A stretch of DNA of 59,719 bases from Salinimicrobium profundisediminis (GTDB lineage: Bacteria > Bacteroidota > Bacteroidia > Flavobacteriales > Flavobacteriaceae). The notes under the pieces are model-generated. The model made no database searches. It worked only from the letters and a program-made list of their open reading frames with translations, and was not told where the DNA came from. Shown here in pieces: positions 15,355-23,988 of this stretch; within the stretch, counting starts at the first letter, position 1, and each line of letters opens with the position of its first letter. Where the stretch lies: NCBI RefSeq assembly GCF_026241755.1, contig NZ_JAPJDA010000024.1, forward strand, positions 1 to 59,719, in the 5' to 3' direction. Both the position numbers and the translations under genes were made by a program.

Positions 15355-17223
15355 TTAAAATTCCATGGCCGAAACTACCTCGAGTCTTACAGGCTGGTCT
15401 ATTTTCTTTTCAATTTCCTTTTTAACTTCCTGTATACGTTGAGGCGCAATATCTTGAGGGCCTACCAGCCGCAGTGATACTACCATGGGTGAACCGAATC
15501 TTATGCGCACATCTCTCAAAACCACATTCTGAATTGTTGCGCCTTCAAGAGCACGGGTGATATTGGCCTCTTGCATAATCCTGTCAAAAGAAAGGGTGAG
15601 GGGAACAGCCACCAGAACTACGATGACGAGGGTATAAACGAGTCCCATTTTTGCCCTTTTAAAGGGGGCAAAGCCCAGAAATAGGAAAGTGAGGCCTCCA
15701 AACAATATAATGCCCGCAAGGTTTGTGGCATATAATAAAATTGCACCCGAAAATACTTCCCAATCCCACCAGCCAATACCAATCCCGGCTACCGCAAGTG
15801 GCGGAACTAATGCAACTGCAATGGCTACTCCTGCCAGGCTTTTTGCAATGCCTTCATTGGCGTGGGCATAAGCTGCCGCAATACCCGATGATACTGCAAT
15901 TCCCATATCAAGTAAAGTAGGGGAGAGCCTGGCTTCAATTTCGGGGGTGAGTACTTTAAGAGGGATCACAAGACTTACCCCCGCAGCAAAAGCGAGCGAA
16001 ACCAGGGTGCCGGCGGTAATGGTGACAAAACTTTCCTTTAACATAGGTACATCATATCGCACCATTCCCATAGAAAAGGAGACAATAGGCGATATTACCG
16101 GTGCCAGTATCATAGCGCCAATAATTACCGGTGAGGAATTCCCAAAAAGCCCAAAAGTTGCAATAAGGGTAGATAAGATCATCATCACCATGAAAGAGGT
16201 GCTTATTGTCGAGTTGTTTCTAAGTACCTTAAACAGGTCCTGGAATTGCTCTGTGCTGGCACGGGGCAGGATTGGCAGGCTCCTTTTAATGAGTTCCTTT
16301 CGGGTTTCCCCTGTTGGCAGTCCTTCAATTTTTATACTTTTTCTTCCGTTTTCCTTTTCGGTTTTATCACTGTAAACACTTTGCTGTTTAAGAATAAGCG
16401 TTTGTTTAAGAACTTCAATATTGAGTTCTTCAGCTTGTTTTTTCTCTCCATCAATGGTGTAATCAACGGGTTCTTTCCCGGCCACCTGCAGGTTTGAAGT
16501 TTTTATTTTTCCGATGAAAGAAGGGAGCTTGGTGAGCGTCTTTTTGCTAGGCACAAGACTTCTAAGGAAGAACCACAACAGTACCATAAGGTTTTGCGGT
16601 GCAAGTACGAAAGCCTGAAAAGCCCCGTCGTTTATAGAGCTTTCCTCAAGCAGGCGTTTTGAAATTAGAGAACTCGATGCATGTTCTACTACAATAATTC
16701 CTAAAGCAGAGGTGTGAATTACCTTTTCTCCGTCTGTACTTATTTGATAGGAATGGTGAGAAAGCGAGGAAGCTTTGCGAATATTGCGAATAATATTCAC
16801 CACCTCCTGAAAAAAGTTCTTTTTGCCGTGCCTTTGGGAAAGTAAAAAGATGTCTCCAATATTTATGGAGCTAAAAACTGGTATGTCGTTACAAAACAGG
16901 AGGTCAATATGATAAGGGTTATCACACTCGGTAAATTGAGTGATCACGTCTTCAATATCTTCTGAAACTCCCAGCCCTTTTGAGGTGAATTTATTTTCGG
17001 GATGAGGTAAGATGGCAATAGGCCATTTGTTTTTTGCTGCCACGGGAATGATCTCTCTCAATGCAGAATCGGGCAAAAAGAGGAGAAGGCATGAATCTGC
17101 GTCAATATCGAATTCTTTGTCCAGCGGAAAAGACACCGGTTCATATTCAATGTTCTTTAAAACCGGGAGGATATTTTCCTCTACAGATTCTTTTTCCTGG
17201 GATTCGTGTAAGAGGTAGAGCAT
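15355..17223 (-). CDS. DUF389 (TIGR00341-type) membrane protein with N-terminal extension
   Basis: A 622-residue protein. Residues 1-310 are soluble: an N-terminal domain rather like a diacylglycerol-kinase fold (KVIHTSALGIIVVEHAS) of unclear function. Residues 340-540 form the DUF389 membrane domain with about seven helices (GAMILAPVISPIVSFSMGMV is the signature). The final 80 residues form a small soluble domain (VVLRDVRIRF). DUF389 proteins are uncharacterised and are thought to be transport-like. It is the first gene of a minus-strand unit with the FAM20-like and lipoprotein genes, and diverges from pyrR. Confidence 0.8.
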   Translation of the reverse strand: MLYLLHESQEKESVEENILPVLKNIEYEPVSFPLDKEFDIDADSCLLLFLPDSALREIIPVAAKNKWPIAILPHPENKFTSKGLGVSEDIEDVITQFTECDNPYHIDLLFCNDIPVFSSINIGDIFLLSQRHGKKNFFQEVVNIIRNIRKASSLSHHSYQISTDGEKVIHTSALGIIVVEHASSSLISKRLLEESSINDGAFQAFVLAPQNLMVLLWFFLRSLVPSKKTLTKLPSFIGKIKTSNLQVAGKEPVDYTIDGEKKQAEELNIEVLKQTLILKQQSVYSDKTEKENGRKSIKIEGLPTGETRKELIKRSLPILPRASTEQFQDLFKVLRNNSTISTSFMVMMILSTLIATFGLFGNSSPVIIGAMILAPVISPIVSFSMGMVRYDVPMLKESFVTITAGTLVSLAFAAGVSLVIPLKVLTPEIEARLSPTLLDMGIAVSSGIAAAYAHANEGIAKSLAGVAIAVALVPPLAVAGIGIGWWDWEVFSGAILLYATNLAGIILFGGLTFLFLGFAPFKRAKMGLVYTLVIVVLVAVPLTLSFDRIMQEANITRALEGATIQNVVLRDVRIRFGSPMVVSLRLVGPQDIAPQRIQEVKKEIEKKIDQPVRLEVVSAMEF

Positions 17224-17354
17224 TAAATTTTTACTGCAAGATAAACTTTAATTTGCCTATTTCTGAAGAAGGAAATTATAAAAAACTCTTTATTTATAGG
17301 TGTAGCCTAAATTTTATTTGATCCTTGCAGATGCAGTTCTCACAAAAAAAATCA

Positions 17355-17362
17355 TACTTTTG
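17355..17362 (+). promoter_or_regulatory. Bacteroidota -7 box for pyrR-pyrB
   Basis: TACTTTTG is an exact TAnnTTTG match 20 bases before the ATG at 17383. The predicted start point falls near 17367, so an ATG at 17365 is at or before the RNA start. There is no room for a PyrR attenuator. Confidence 0.5.
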
Positions 17363-17382
17363 TTATGTTAACTTCAGTTATT

Positions 17383-17925
17383 ATGAGCCAAAAAGTGTTG
17401 CTTGCTTCAAAAGAAATGAACATCATTTTACAACGTTTGGCCTGCCAGTTGATTGAAAATCACGATACCTTCAAAGATTCGGTGATCATTGGCATACAAC
17501 CACGGGGTGCTTTTCTCGCAAACCGCATCTATAAGATCCTTAGGGAAGACTATGGTATTACCACGATTAAGATGGGGCAGCTGGATATCACTTTTTACCG
17601 GGATGATTTCAGAAGAAGCGATAAACCTCTTGAGGCCAATAAAACCCATATAGATTTTGTAGTAGAAGATAAGCGGGTGATCTTTGTGGATGACGTGCTT
17701 TATACCGGAAGGAGCATTAGGGCGGCACTTACCGCGGTGCAATCTTTTGGAAGGCCACGTGAAATTGAGCTTCTTACGCTCATAGACCGCAGGTTTAGCA
17801 GGCATTTGCCCATTCAGCCCGATTATAACGGGAGACAGGTAGATGCTATAAATGAGGAAAAAGTTAAAGTGAACTGGAAAGAGAATGAAGGGGAAGATGC
17901 CGTATACCTTATTAGTAAATTATAA
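17383..17925 (+). CDS. pyrR: PyrR-type phosphoribosyltransferase
   Basis: A PyrR-family uracil phosphoribosyltransferase, 180 residues from the ATG at 17383 (MSQKVLLASKE). An ATG six codons upstream is excluded by the promoter position. The PRPP loop is VIFVDDVLYTGRSIRAAL near residue 95 and IIGIQPRGAFLA is the conserved strand before it. In Firmicutes PyrR regulates pyr genes by binding the leader RNA; here the leader is about 16 nt with no hairpin, so the enzyme role is more likely. It is followed by pyrB after 2 bases. Confidence 0.92.
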   Translation: MSQKVLLASKEMNIILQRLACQLIENHDTFKDSVIIGIQPRGAFLANRIYKILREDYGITTIKMGQLDITFYRDDFRRSDKPLEANKTHIDFVVEDKRVIFVDDVLYTGRSIRAALTAVQSFGRPREIELLTLIDRRFSRHLPIQPDYNGRQVDAINEEKVKVNWKENEGEDAVYLISKL

Positions 17926-17927
17926 AC

Positions 17928-18854
17928 ATGAGTGAACTAAGTGTTAAGCATTTACTGGGGATAAAATACCTGAATAAAGAAGATATTGACCTCATATTTG
18001 AAACCGCCGATCATTTCAAGGAGGTGATCAACAGGCCCATCAAGAAAGTACCTTCCCTTCGTGATATTACCATAGCCAATTTATTTTTTGAGAATAGTAC
18101 CCGAACCCGGCTTTCTTTTGAGCTGGCCGAAAAAAGGCTGAGTGCCGATGTGGTAAATTTCTCGGCGGCCTCTTCTTCAGTAAAAAAGGGGGAAACCCTT
18201 ATAGATACTGTGAATAATATCCTCTCTATGAAGGTAGACATGGTAGTGATGAGGCATCCAAATCCCGGCGCAGGAATTTTTCTATCAAAACATGTAAATG
18301 CCAGTATCATCAATGCCGGGGATGGAGCGCATGAACATCCCACCCAGGCTTTGCTGGACAGTTATTCCATTCGTGAAAAGCTGGGCGAAGTGCAGGGTAA
18401 AAAAGTTGTGATAGTAGGTGATATTCTGCATAGCAGGGTAGCCTTATCAAATATTCTGGCATTAAAACTACAGGGTGCCCAGGTAAAAGTTTGCGGCCCT
18501 TACACCTTACTTCCTAAATATATAAGTTCGTTAGGGGTAGAGGTAGAACCAAACCTGCGCAAGGCTCTCGAATGGTGCGACGTGGCAAATATGCTGCGGG
18601 TACAAAATGAAAGAATGGACATAAGCTACTTCCCCAGTACGCGGGAATACGTGCAGTTGTTCGGATTAAATAAAGAACTCCTCGATTCCCTTGGCAAGAA
18701 GATCGTGATTATGCATCCCGGCCCAATTAACAGGGGAGTGGAGATAACCAGTGACGTGGCAGATTCCGATCAGGCTATTATCCTTGATCAGGTGCAAAAT
18801 GGAGTGGCTATTAGAATGGCAGTGATCTATCTCCTTGCGTCAAAAATTAAATAG
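17928..18854 (+). CDS. pyrB: Aspartate carbamoyltransferase catalytic chain
   Basis: Joins carbamoyl phosphate and aspartate, the committed step of pyrimidine synthesis, in the cytoplasm. The 308-residue protein has the carbamoyl phosphate loop FFENSTRTRLSFELA, HPTQALLD and the C-terminal MHPGPINRGVEI, all at normal positions. Length is that of catalytic chains. No pyrI regulatory chain is adjacent. It is in the pyrR operon, 2 bases downstream of pyrR and 2 bases before the STAS-like gene. Confidence 0.97.
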   Translation: MSELSVKHLLGIKYLNKEDIDLIFETADHFKEVINRPIKKVPSLRDITIANLFFENSTRTRLSFELAEKRLSADVVNFSAASSSVKKGETLIDTVNNILSMKVDMVVMRHPNPGAGIFLSKHVNASIINAGDGAHEHPTQALLDSYSIREKLGEVQGKKVVIVGDILHSRVALSNILALKLQGAQVKVCGPYTLLPKYISSLGVEVEPNLRKALEWCDVANMLRVQNERMDISYFPSTREYVQLFGLNKELLDSLGKKIVIMHPGPINRGVEITSDVADSDQAIILDQVQNGVAIRMAVIYLLASKIK

Positions 18855-18856
18855 TT

Positions 18857-19189
18857 ATGAAAATAACAGAAAAGGAGACTTATAAAATATTTGAAGACGA
18901 AAAAGATAATGTGACCCGGTTTGCCGCATTTTTGGAAAGTATTCATCCAAAGTTTAAAGATGACAATGTGGTGATAGATATCTTAAAATATGGGGAGCTG
19001 CGGCTTGATGAACTCCTAAAGTTCCTGGAGCTTTCAAATAGGCATAGAGAGGGAAACAGGTCTTTTGTTATTGCAAACGATACGATTAACATAGACCAGG
19101 TACCCGAGGAACTGCTGGTAGTGCCCACCCTCACAGAAGCCGAAGATATTATACAAATGGAAGAGATTGAAAGAGACCTGGGATTCTAG
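18857..19189 (+). CDS. Small STAS-like protein between pyrB and rnz
   Basis: A 110-residue acidic protein. The order of VVIDILKYGELRLDELL, FVIANDTI and LVVPTLTEAEDIIQMEEIE suggests the beta-alpha-beta layout of STAS/anti-sigma antagonist domains, but similarity is weak and the usual phosphorylated Ser is not identified. It lies in the pyr operon, 28 bases before rnz. Such a gene between pyrB and rnz recurs in Flavobacteria as far as I recall, so a link to RNase Z or to regulation is possible. Function unknown. Confidence 0.72.
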   Translation: MKITEKETYKIFEDEKDNVTRFAAFLESIHPKFKDDNVVIDILKYGELRLDELLKFLELSNRHREGNRSFVIANDTINIDQVPEELLVVPTLTEAEDIIQMEEIERDLGF

Positions 19190-19217
19190 GTCTTTTTAAT
19201 TTTAAAGACCCCAAGAC

Positions 19218-20126
19218 ATGAAATTGACCGTGCTGGGCTGTTATGCGGCTACACCAAGAACTTTTACAAATCCTACCTCCCAGGTGCTGGAGATCAACAA
19301 TGAAGTTTTTCTTATTGATTGCGGAGAAGGGACTCAGGTGGAATTGCGCCGGCACAAGATCAAGTTCGGAAAGATTAAACACGTTTTTATTTCCCATCTT
19401 CACGGCGATCATTTTTATGGTTTGATTGGTCTAATTTCAACTTTTATGTTGTTGAACCGAAAAACCGAACTCCATATCTACGGCCCCAAGGGCATAAAGG
19501 AGATCGTGCTGCTGCAACTTAAATATGCTAACTCCTGGACCGGCTATCCGCTTTATTTTCATGAATTATCTTCTACCGGGCCTCAGGTAATTCTCAACAC
19601 CCGTAAAGTTACTGTAGAGACCATTCCTTTAAAGCACCGCATTTATGCTAATGGGTACCTCTTTCGGGAAAAGCCAAAACCCAGGAAGCTGTTGATGGAA
19701 GAAGTTGAGAAGTACAATATTGATGTAGCTTATTATAAAGGCATCAAAAAAGGTAAAGATGCTGTTCTTGAAGACGGCCGAATCATCCCCAATGTTGAGT
19801 TGACCGAAGATCCCGAACCTCCCGAAAGTTATGCCTTTTGCAGTGATACTTCCTATACTCCCTCGCTGGCTGAGCAATTAGAAAATGTTACGGTGTTATA
19901 CCACGAATCTACTTTTCTCGAGGAACACGCATATCTTGCTGCGCCCACGGGCCATTCTACTGCACGAGAAGCAGCTGCTATTGCCAGGGCGGCTAAGGTT
20001 TCTCATCTCGTGCTGGGTCATTATTCCACCCGTTATGAATCTATAGAGGCATTTAAAAAGGAAGCTAATGAGGTTTTTGACAGCGTGCATCTTGCCGATG
20101 ATGGCAAAGTTCTTCACTTTGAATAG
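19218..20126 (+). CDS. rnz: Ribonuclease Z (tRNA 3' processing endonuclease)
   Basis: A 302-residue metallo-beta-lactamase-fold nuclease that trims the 3' ends of tRNA precursors. HLHGDHFYG is the zinc-binding motif II (about residue 60), with FLIDCGEGTQ before it, and HSTAREAAAIA, LVLGHYSTRY and AFCSDTSY supply later metal ligands. It is the standard bacterial length. The gene is the last in the pyrR operon. A GTAGGGTT/AACCCTAC inverted repeat 55 bases downstream lacks a T run on this strand. Confidence 0.96.
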   Translation: MKLTVLGCYAATPRTFTNPTSQVLEINNEVFLIDCGEGTQVELRRHKIKFGKIKHVFISHLHGDHFYGLIGLISTFMLLNRKTELHIYGPKGIKEIVLLQLKYANSWTGYPLYFHELSSTGPQVILNTRKVTVETIPLKHRIYANGYLFREKPKPRKLLMEEVEKYNIDVAYYKGIKKGKDAVLEDGRIIPNVELTEDPEPPESYAFCSDTSYTPSLAEQLENVTVLYHESTFLEEHAYLAAPTGHSTAREAAAIARAAKVSHLVLGHYSTRYESIEAFKKEANEVFDSVHLADDGKVLHFE

Positions 20127-20181
20127 CTGCACTTTATCGATCTAATACGTCTTTTATCTTCAGAGTTTTAGCGCTATTTTT

Positions 20182-20200
20182 GTAGGGTTTGGAACCCTAC
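20182..20200. repeat. Inverted repeat between rnz and the CAP gene
   Basis: GTAGGGTT (20182-20189) and AACCCTAC (20193-20200) pair around TGG. There is no T run after it on the plus strand, so it is not an obvious terminator; it may serve as an operator or RNA hairpin. Confidence 0.35.
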
Positions 20201-20300
20201 TGTGTTAAATTTACCTTAATTTGTGTAGTTCATCGATTAAATGGTTTGTTAATCGGAAATAATTCTTAATTTTCCTATCCCAAACCTACTGACTACCATT

Positions 20301-20801
20301 ATGAAGAATTTAACCTACTTGACATGGTTAATGTCTATTTGTGCGATTACTCTTACATCTTGTTCCAAAGAAAGTGTAGATGAAGTAGAATCGGCCAACC
20401 TCACCACTAAACTCGCTCCTGTTAAATATTCCTCAATTGAACTTGATGTACTCGAGCTGGTCAACGCCTACAGGGAACAAAATGGATTGAACAGTTTATT
20501 ATACCTGGATGAAGGATCCCTCGAGGCTGCCGGTCATAATAAACATATGATTGAAGACGATGAGGTATGTCATCATTTCTTCGGAAGCAGATACCAGTCA
20601 CTTGTTAAATCGGTTAATGCCAAGGCTGTGAGTGAGAATGTTGGGTTTGGTTATAGAACTGCCGAAGCTGTAGTTAATGCATGGATTAAAAGTGACGGCC
20701 ATCGTGAAAATCTTGAAGGTGATCACACTCATTTTGGCATCTCGGTAAAGGAAGGAAAAGATGGTAAATTCTATTTTACCAATATTTTTGTAAGAAAGTA
20801 A
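20301..20801 (+). CDS. CAP-domain lipoprotein
   Basis: A 166-residue CAP (SCP/PR1) domain protein with lipoprotein signal (lipobox LTSC at 19-22). Conserved pieces are ELVNAYREQNGLNSLL, the AGHNKHMIED stretch, VSENVGFGYRTAEAVVNAWIKS and GHRENLEGD. The CAP pocket histidines appear as CHH and GHREN. Bacterial CAP proteins are extracytoplasmic and often of unknown role; some bind sterols or act as toxins or proteases in eukaryotes. It is monocistronic, flanked by a strong terminator. Confidence 0.9.
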   Translation: MKNLTYLTWLMSICAITLTSCSKESVDEVESANLTTKLAPVKYSSIELDVLELVNAYREQNGLNSLLYLDEGSLEAAGHNKHMIEDDEVCHHFFGSRYQSLVKSVNAKAVSENVGFGYRTAEAVVNAWIKSDGHRENLEGDHTHFGISVKEGKDGKFYFTNIFVRK

Positions 20802-20841
20802 TAGTAAGATTTCATATCATAAATAATTTACGGTTGGTTAG

Positions 20842-20884
20842 GAGAGCCTGTCTTAAAATTTATTCAAGACAGGCTCTCTTTTTT
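20842..20884 (+). terminator. Rho-independent terminator of the CAP gene
   Basis: A perfect 13-bp stem (GAGAGCCTGTCTT with AAGACAGGCTCTC), 11-nt loop, then six T. It is the strongest terminator in the window. Confidence 0.92.
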
Positions 20885-21025
20885 ATAGGCTAACCTTAAG
20901 GTAGATTATCATTTTATAGAATCACTCTAAGCTTCCTTTTCTTCTACTTCTCAAGCTACATACAAGCCATTTACTTTTTCTGAAGGTAACATTCCACCTC
21001 AATTTCCTGGAGGTATAGTACAAGA

Positions 21026-21052
21026 AAAGAGGCTGTCAAAAAGCCTCTTTTT
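21026..21052 (+). terminator. Second hairpin terminator in the CAP-PorE gap
   Basis: AAAGAGGCT pairs with AGCCTCTTT around a 7-nt loop and is followed by TT. It is also the left end of a larger inverted repeat. Confidence 0.55.
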
Positions 21053-21152
21053 GTTATCCTTTCGGTTCTTTTAACTTCTGATGTTCAGATTTAAAAGAAT
21101 CTGAAAAATTACTTTCAGAATAACATTTTAGGAGCTTATAAGACAGCCTCTT
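21026..21152. repeat. Inverted-repeat element with AAAGAGGCTGTC ends
   Basis: AAAGAGGCTGTC (21026-21037) and GACAGCCTCTTT (21141-21152) are 12-bp exact inverted ends of a 127-bp noncoding block. AAAGAGGCTGT ends also bound the 47096-47174 element. No target-site duplication or coding capacity is evident. Most of the 375-base CAP-PorE gap is taken up by this and the two terminators. Confidence 0.5.
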
Positions 21153-21176
21153 TAATGGTTGGTTAGTTTGGTCGAT

Positions 21177-23060
21177 CTATTCCATTTTAACCACTTTAAA
21201 AATGGATCTTCTGTTCAATTGGTGTTGAACTTCATTACAATTATTACAGTCTATCTCTGGCTGCTCTTCTCCATAACCTTTGTAAGTTACAATTCTTTCG
21301 GGAGCTATACCGTGTTGGACCAGGTAATCATATGTAGACTGGGCCCTTCTTTCTGCAAGGCGACGGTTATATTCAAGAGATCCTCTCCTGTCTGTATGTG
21401 AGCCAATTTCAATAACCAGTTCAGGGTAATCATTTTTCATCAGGTTCACCAGCTTATCCAGTTCGGCGGCAGCATCTGGGCGAATATTGTGCTTGTCAAA
21501 ATCAAAATAGATCTTGTTAATTTCAGCTAAATATTCCACATCATTAACAGGCGACAGTTCGATATCGTAAACAAGTTCGGTTTGGTCATCCATCTCAAAA
21601 GTGTTTACTGTACCCAGTTTTTGGTCGTATTTAATATGTTTCGCTTCAATAGGATATTTAACATCTCTGCGAATTTCCAATTCATAATACCCAACACTGT
21701 CAGTCTTTAAAAAAGCTATTTGTTGCTCGTTTTCATCCATTAAGCGTACGGTTGCGTTGGCGATAGGTTTCCCATTTATAGAGTCGGTCACTGTTCCTTT
21801 TAGCACTAAAGGTGCCAACACACTTAGCTGGTAAATGTCATCACTTCCCTTTCCGCCGGGTCTGTTGGAAGCCACAAATCCTTCAGAAATATCTTCGGAA
21901 GAAATTGTAAAAGAAAAATCATCGAGATTGCTGTTGATGGGTTCCCCCAGATTGTAGATCTTTTCCTGATTTTGAAGATCTACTACAAAAACGTCCAGTA
22001 GGCCATAGCCTTTATGTCCGTCAGAAGAAAAGTAGAGCTTGCCATCTTCAGCAGCAAAAGGGAAAACCTCATTTCCGGGAGTGTTTATTTGTTCTCCAAG
22101 ATTTTCGGGGGTTCCAAAAATGCCATTTTTGACACTGACTTTATAAAGATCCGATCCTCCAAATCCTTCAGGAGCTTCCGAAGCAAAATAAAGGGTTTGT
22201 CCGTCCTTCGAAAGGGCTGGATGGCCCACCGAATAATTGTCGTTATTAAACGGTAGCTCTTCAATATTCGTCCATTCCCCGTTTACCAAAGAAGCTTTGT
22301 AGATCTTAAGGTGATTAACACCTTCGCTGTCTTTTTTGCCGTTTTTATTGTTGATGTAATTATTGCGGGTAAAGTACATGGTCTTTCCATCTTTGGAGAT
22401 CACCAGCGGACCTTCATGCCTTACGCTGTTCACTTCTCCGGAAAGCGATTCCAAAATGCCATTTTTGGAAGGTATGGAGTAAATATCCAGAAAAGGTTCA
22501 CCGTTCCAGTCATAGATTTTAGGATTCCTGGCATCTTTGGCCCTGGCTGAAGTGAAATAGATGGTCCCGTTGCCTTTGTATGCACCAAAATCACTGAATT
22601 CCGAATTAAAATCGGCATTTTTAAGCCTGAAGGTTTCCAGTCCCGGGTAAATTGCAATTTTCTCCTCGTTAAGGAGGTCTTCTACCAAATTCTCATTTTT
22701 TCCCTCTTCAAGGTACTTTTTGAGCCACTGCCTTGATTCATCATAACGGCGCACGCCGCGTAAAGCCTGGGCATATTTGTAGTAATATTCGGGAGATACG
22801 CCGGGTTGCTCAACGACTTTAGCGTAAAGTGGCGCTGCATTTTCGGGATCCCTCAACAAAAAGTAACTATCGGCCAGCTTTCTTTGATTGTGTTCAACCT
22901 TATAGTCCTTTTCCAGCAGATCTTTGTAAACATCTATGGCTTTCGCATAAGCGAAACTTTCATATAACCTGTCTGCTTTTTTTTGCATGCCCGACTGAGC
23001 CGAAAGGAACAGGGACTGACAGATTAAAAGGAGGAGTAAACAGTAGTTTTTTTTCATCAT
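21177..23060 (-). CDS. PorE-like T9SS accessory protein (TPR, PD40 propeller, carboxypeptidase-like, OmpA domain)
   Basis: A 627-residue periplasmic/outer-membrane-associated protein. Domain order: signal peptide, tetratricopeptide-like region (25-150), PD40/WD40-like beta-propeller (about 160-420, repeats such as YFASEAPEGFGGSDLY and DGKLYFSSDGHKGYG), carboxypeptidase regulatory-like domain (about 425-500, VLKGTVTDSINGKPIANATVRL) and OmpA-like domain (about 515-627, EIGSHTDRRGSLEYNRRLAERRA). This is the architecture of PorE, which anchors the type IX secretion machinery to peptidoglycan. It is not necessarily the core PorE; it sits last in the adhesin operon, 13 bases after the PorP-like gene, and probably serves that adhesin. 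Confidence 0.88.
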   Translation of the reverse strand: MMKKNYCLLLLLICQSLFLSAQSGMQKKADRLYESFAYAKAIDVYKDLLEKDYKVEHNQRKLADSYFLLRDPENAAPLYAKVVEQPGVSPEYYYKYAQALRGVRRYDESRQWLKKYLEEGKNENLVEDLLNEEKIAIYPGLETFRLKNADFNSEFSDFGAYKGNGTIYFTSARAKDARNPKIYDWNGEPFLDIYSIPSKNGILESLSGEVNSVRHEGPLVISKDGKTMYFTRNNYINNKNGKKDSEGVNHLKIYKASLVNGEWTNIEELPFNNDNYSVGHPALSKDGQTLYFASEAPEGFGGSDLYKVSVKNGIFGTPENLGEQINTPGNEVFPFAAEDGKLYFSSDGHKGYGLLDVFVVDLQNQEKIYNLGEPINSNLDDFSFTISSEDISEGFVASNRPGGKGSDDIYQLSVLAPLVLKGTVTDSINGKPIANATVRLMDENEQQIAFLKTDSVGYYELEIRRDVKYPIEAKHIKYDQKLGTVNTFEMDDQTELVYDIELSPVNDVEYLAEINKIYFDFDKHNIRPDAAAELDKLVNLMKNDYPELVIEIGSHTDRRGSLEYNRRLAERRAQSTYDYLVQHGIAPERIVTYKGYGEEQPEIDCNNCNEVQHQLNRRSIFKVVKME

Positions 23061-23073
23061 CCTGGTAGTTTAA

Positions 23074-23985
23074 TTAAAAGAACCTTGGGGATCTATATTT
23101 GGTGTTTTGTCTTCGGAATTCATATATCAACAGGATCTCGTGGGTGCCTGAAGTATAGGGCTGTAAGTCAGAAACAGAGTATTCATAGGCATACCCAACC
23201 CTAAAGGAAGGAAGGATTTGAAAATCAACAAATCCGCCTATGGCATCATCCAGCCGGTAATTTGCCCCCAGGTACACTTTTTCGTCATAAATGAATGTAC
23301 TGGAAATATCTACAGAGAGCGGGGCTCCATTTGTCGCTTTCAGCAAAGTACTGGGGCGAAGCTTCCAGCTATCGTTGAGATCAAACACATACCCACCGGT
23401 TAAATAGTAATGCACCTGTTCAAGGGCTACATATTCGCTTTTTATGTTATTATCATTATTTAGCAGCTTTGGTGCAGAAAGCCCTACATACCAATCTTGA
23501 GAAGAGAGGAATAGCCCGGCTCCAAAATTGGGTGTCCACCTGTTAAATACATCATCATTAAAAAATGGATCATCTACATCTTGCAGCAAATCTTCATCTA
23601 GGTTGTAGTAGCTCATTCCGGCTTTAAGTCCAAAAGATAAAGTAGTGAGGGCATTCACATTGATGGTGTAAGAAAAATCTCCATACGCATAGGTGTAATT
23701 CTCATAACCGGCTTTGTCGTTGATCACCGAAACCCCAAGCCCAATTTTTTCGTTGCGAAGAGGGGAGTGGATAGACAGGGTCTGCGTTTGCGGTGCCCCT
23801 GCGAGTCCTGACCACTGACTCCTGTGAAGCCCAACTACCGAGAGAGCATCTCTATTTCCAGCATAAGCAGGATTTATCGAAATAGTGTTGTACATGTACT
23901 GCGTAAATTGTGGCAGCTGCTGTGCATTGGCACATACACCAATAAGTAGAAGAATTATGACGGGGTAGATTTTTTTCATGTTCAT
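23074..23985 (-). CDS. PorP/SprF family type IX secretion outer-membrane protein
   Basis: A 303-residue beta-barrel protein with signal peptide (cleavage after NAQ). PQFTQYMYNTISINPAYAGNRDALSVVGLHR, split as PQFTQYMYN and NPAYAGNRDALS, is the PorP/SprF signature. In Flavobacterium johnsoniae SprF is needed for secretion and surface attachment of the adhesin SprB, whose sorting domain is of type B. This gene starts 3 bases after the giant type B adhesin gene, so it is most likely the partner that carries it to the surface. Confidence 0.93.
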   Translation of the reverse strand: MNMKKIYPVIILLLIGVCANAQQLPQFTQYMYNTISINPAYAGNRDALSVVGLHRSQWSGLAGAPQTQTLSIHSPLRNEKIGLGVSVINDKAGYENYTYAYGDFSYTINVNALTTLSFGLKAGMSYYNLDEDLLQDVDDPFFNDDVFNRWTPNFGAGLFLSSQDWYVGLSAPKLLNNDNNIKSEYVALEQVHYYLTGGYVFDLNDSWKLRPSTLLKATNGAPLSVDISSTFIYDEKVYLGANYRLDDAIGGFVDFQILPSFRVGYAYEYSVSDLQPYTSGTHEILLIYEFRRQNTKYRSPRFF

Positions 23986-23988
23986 CGA

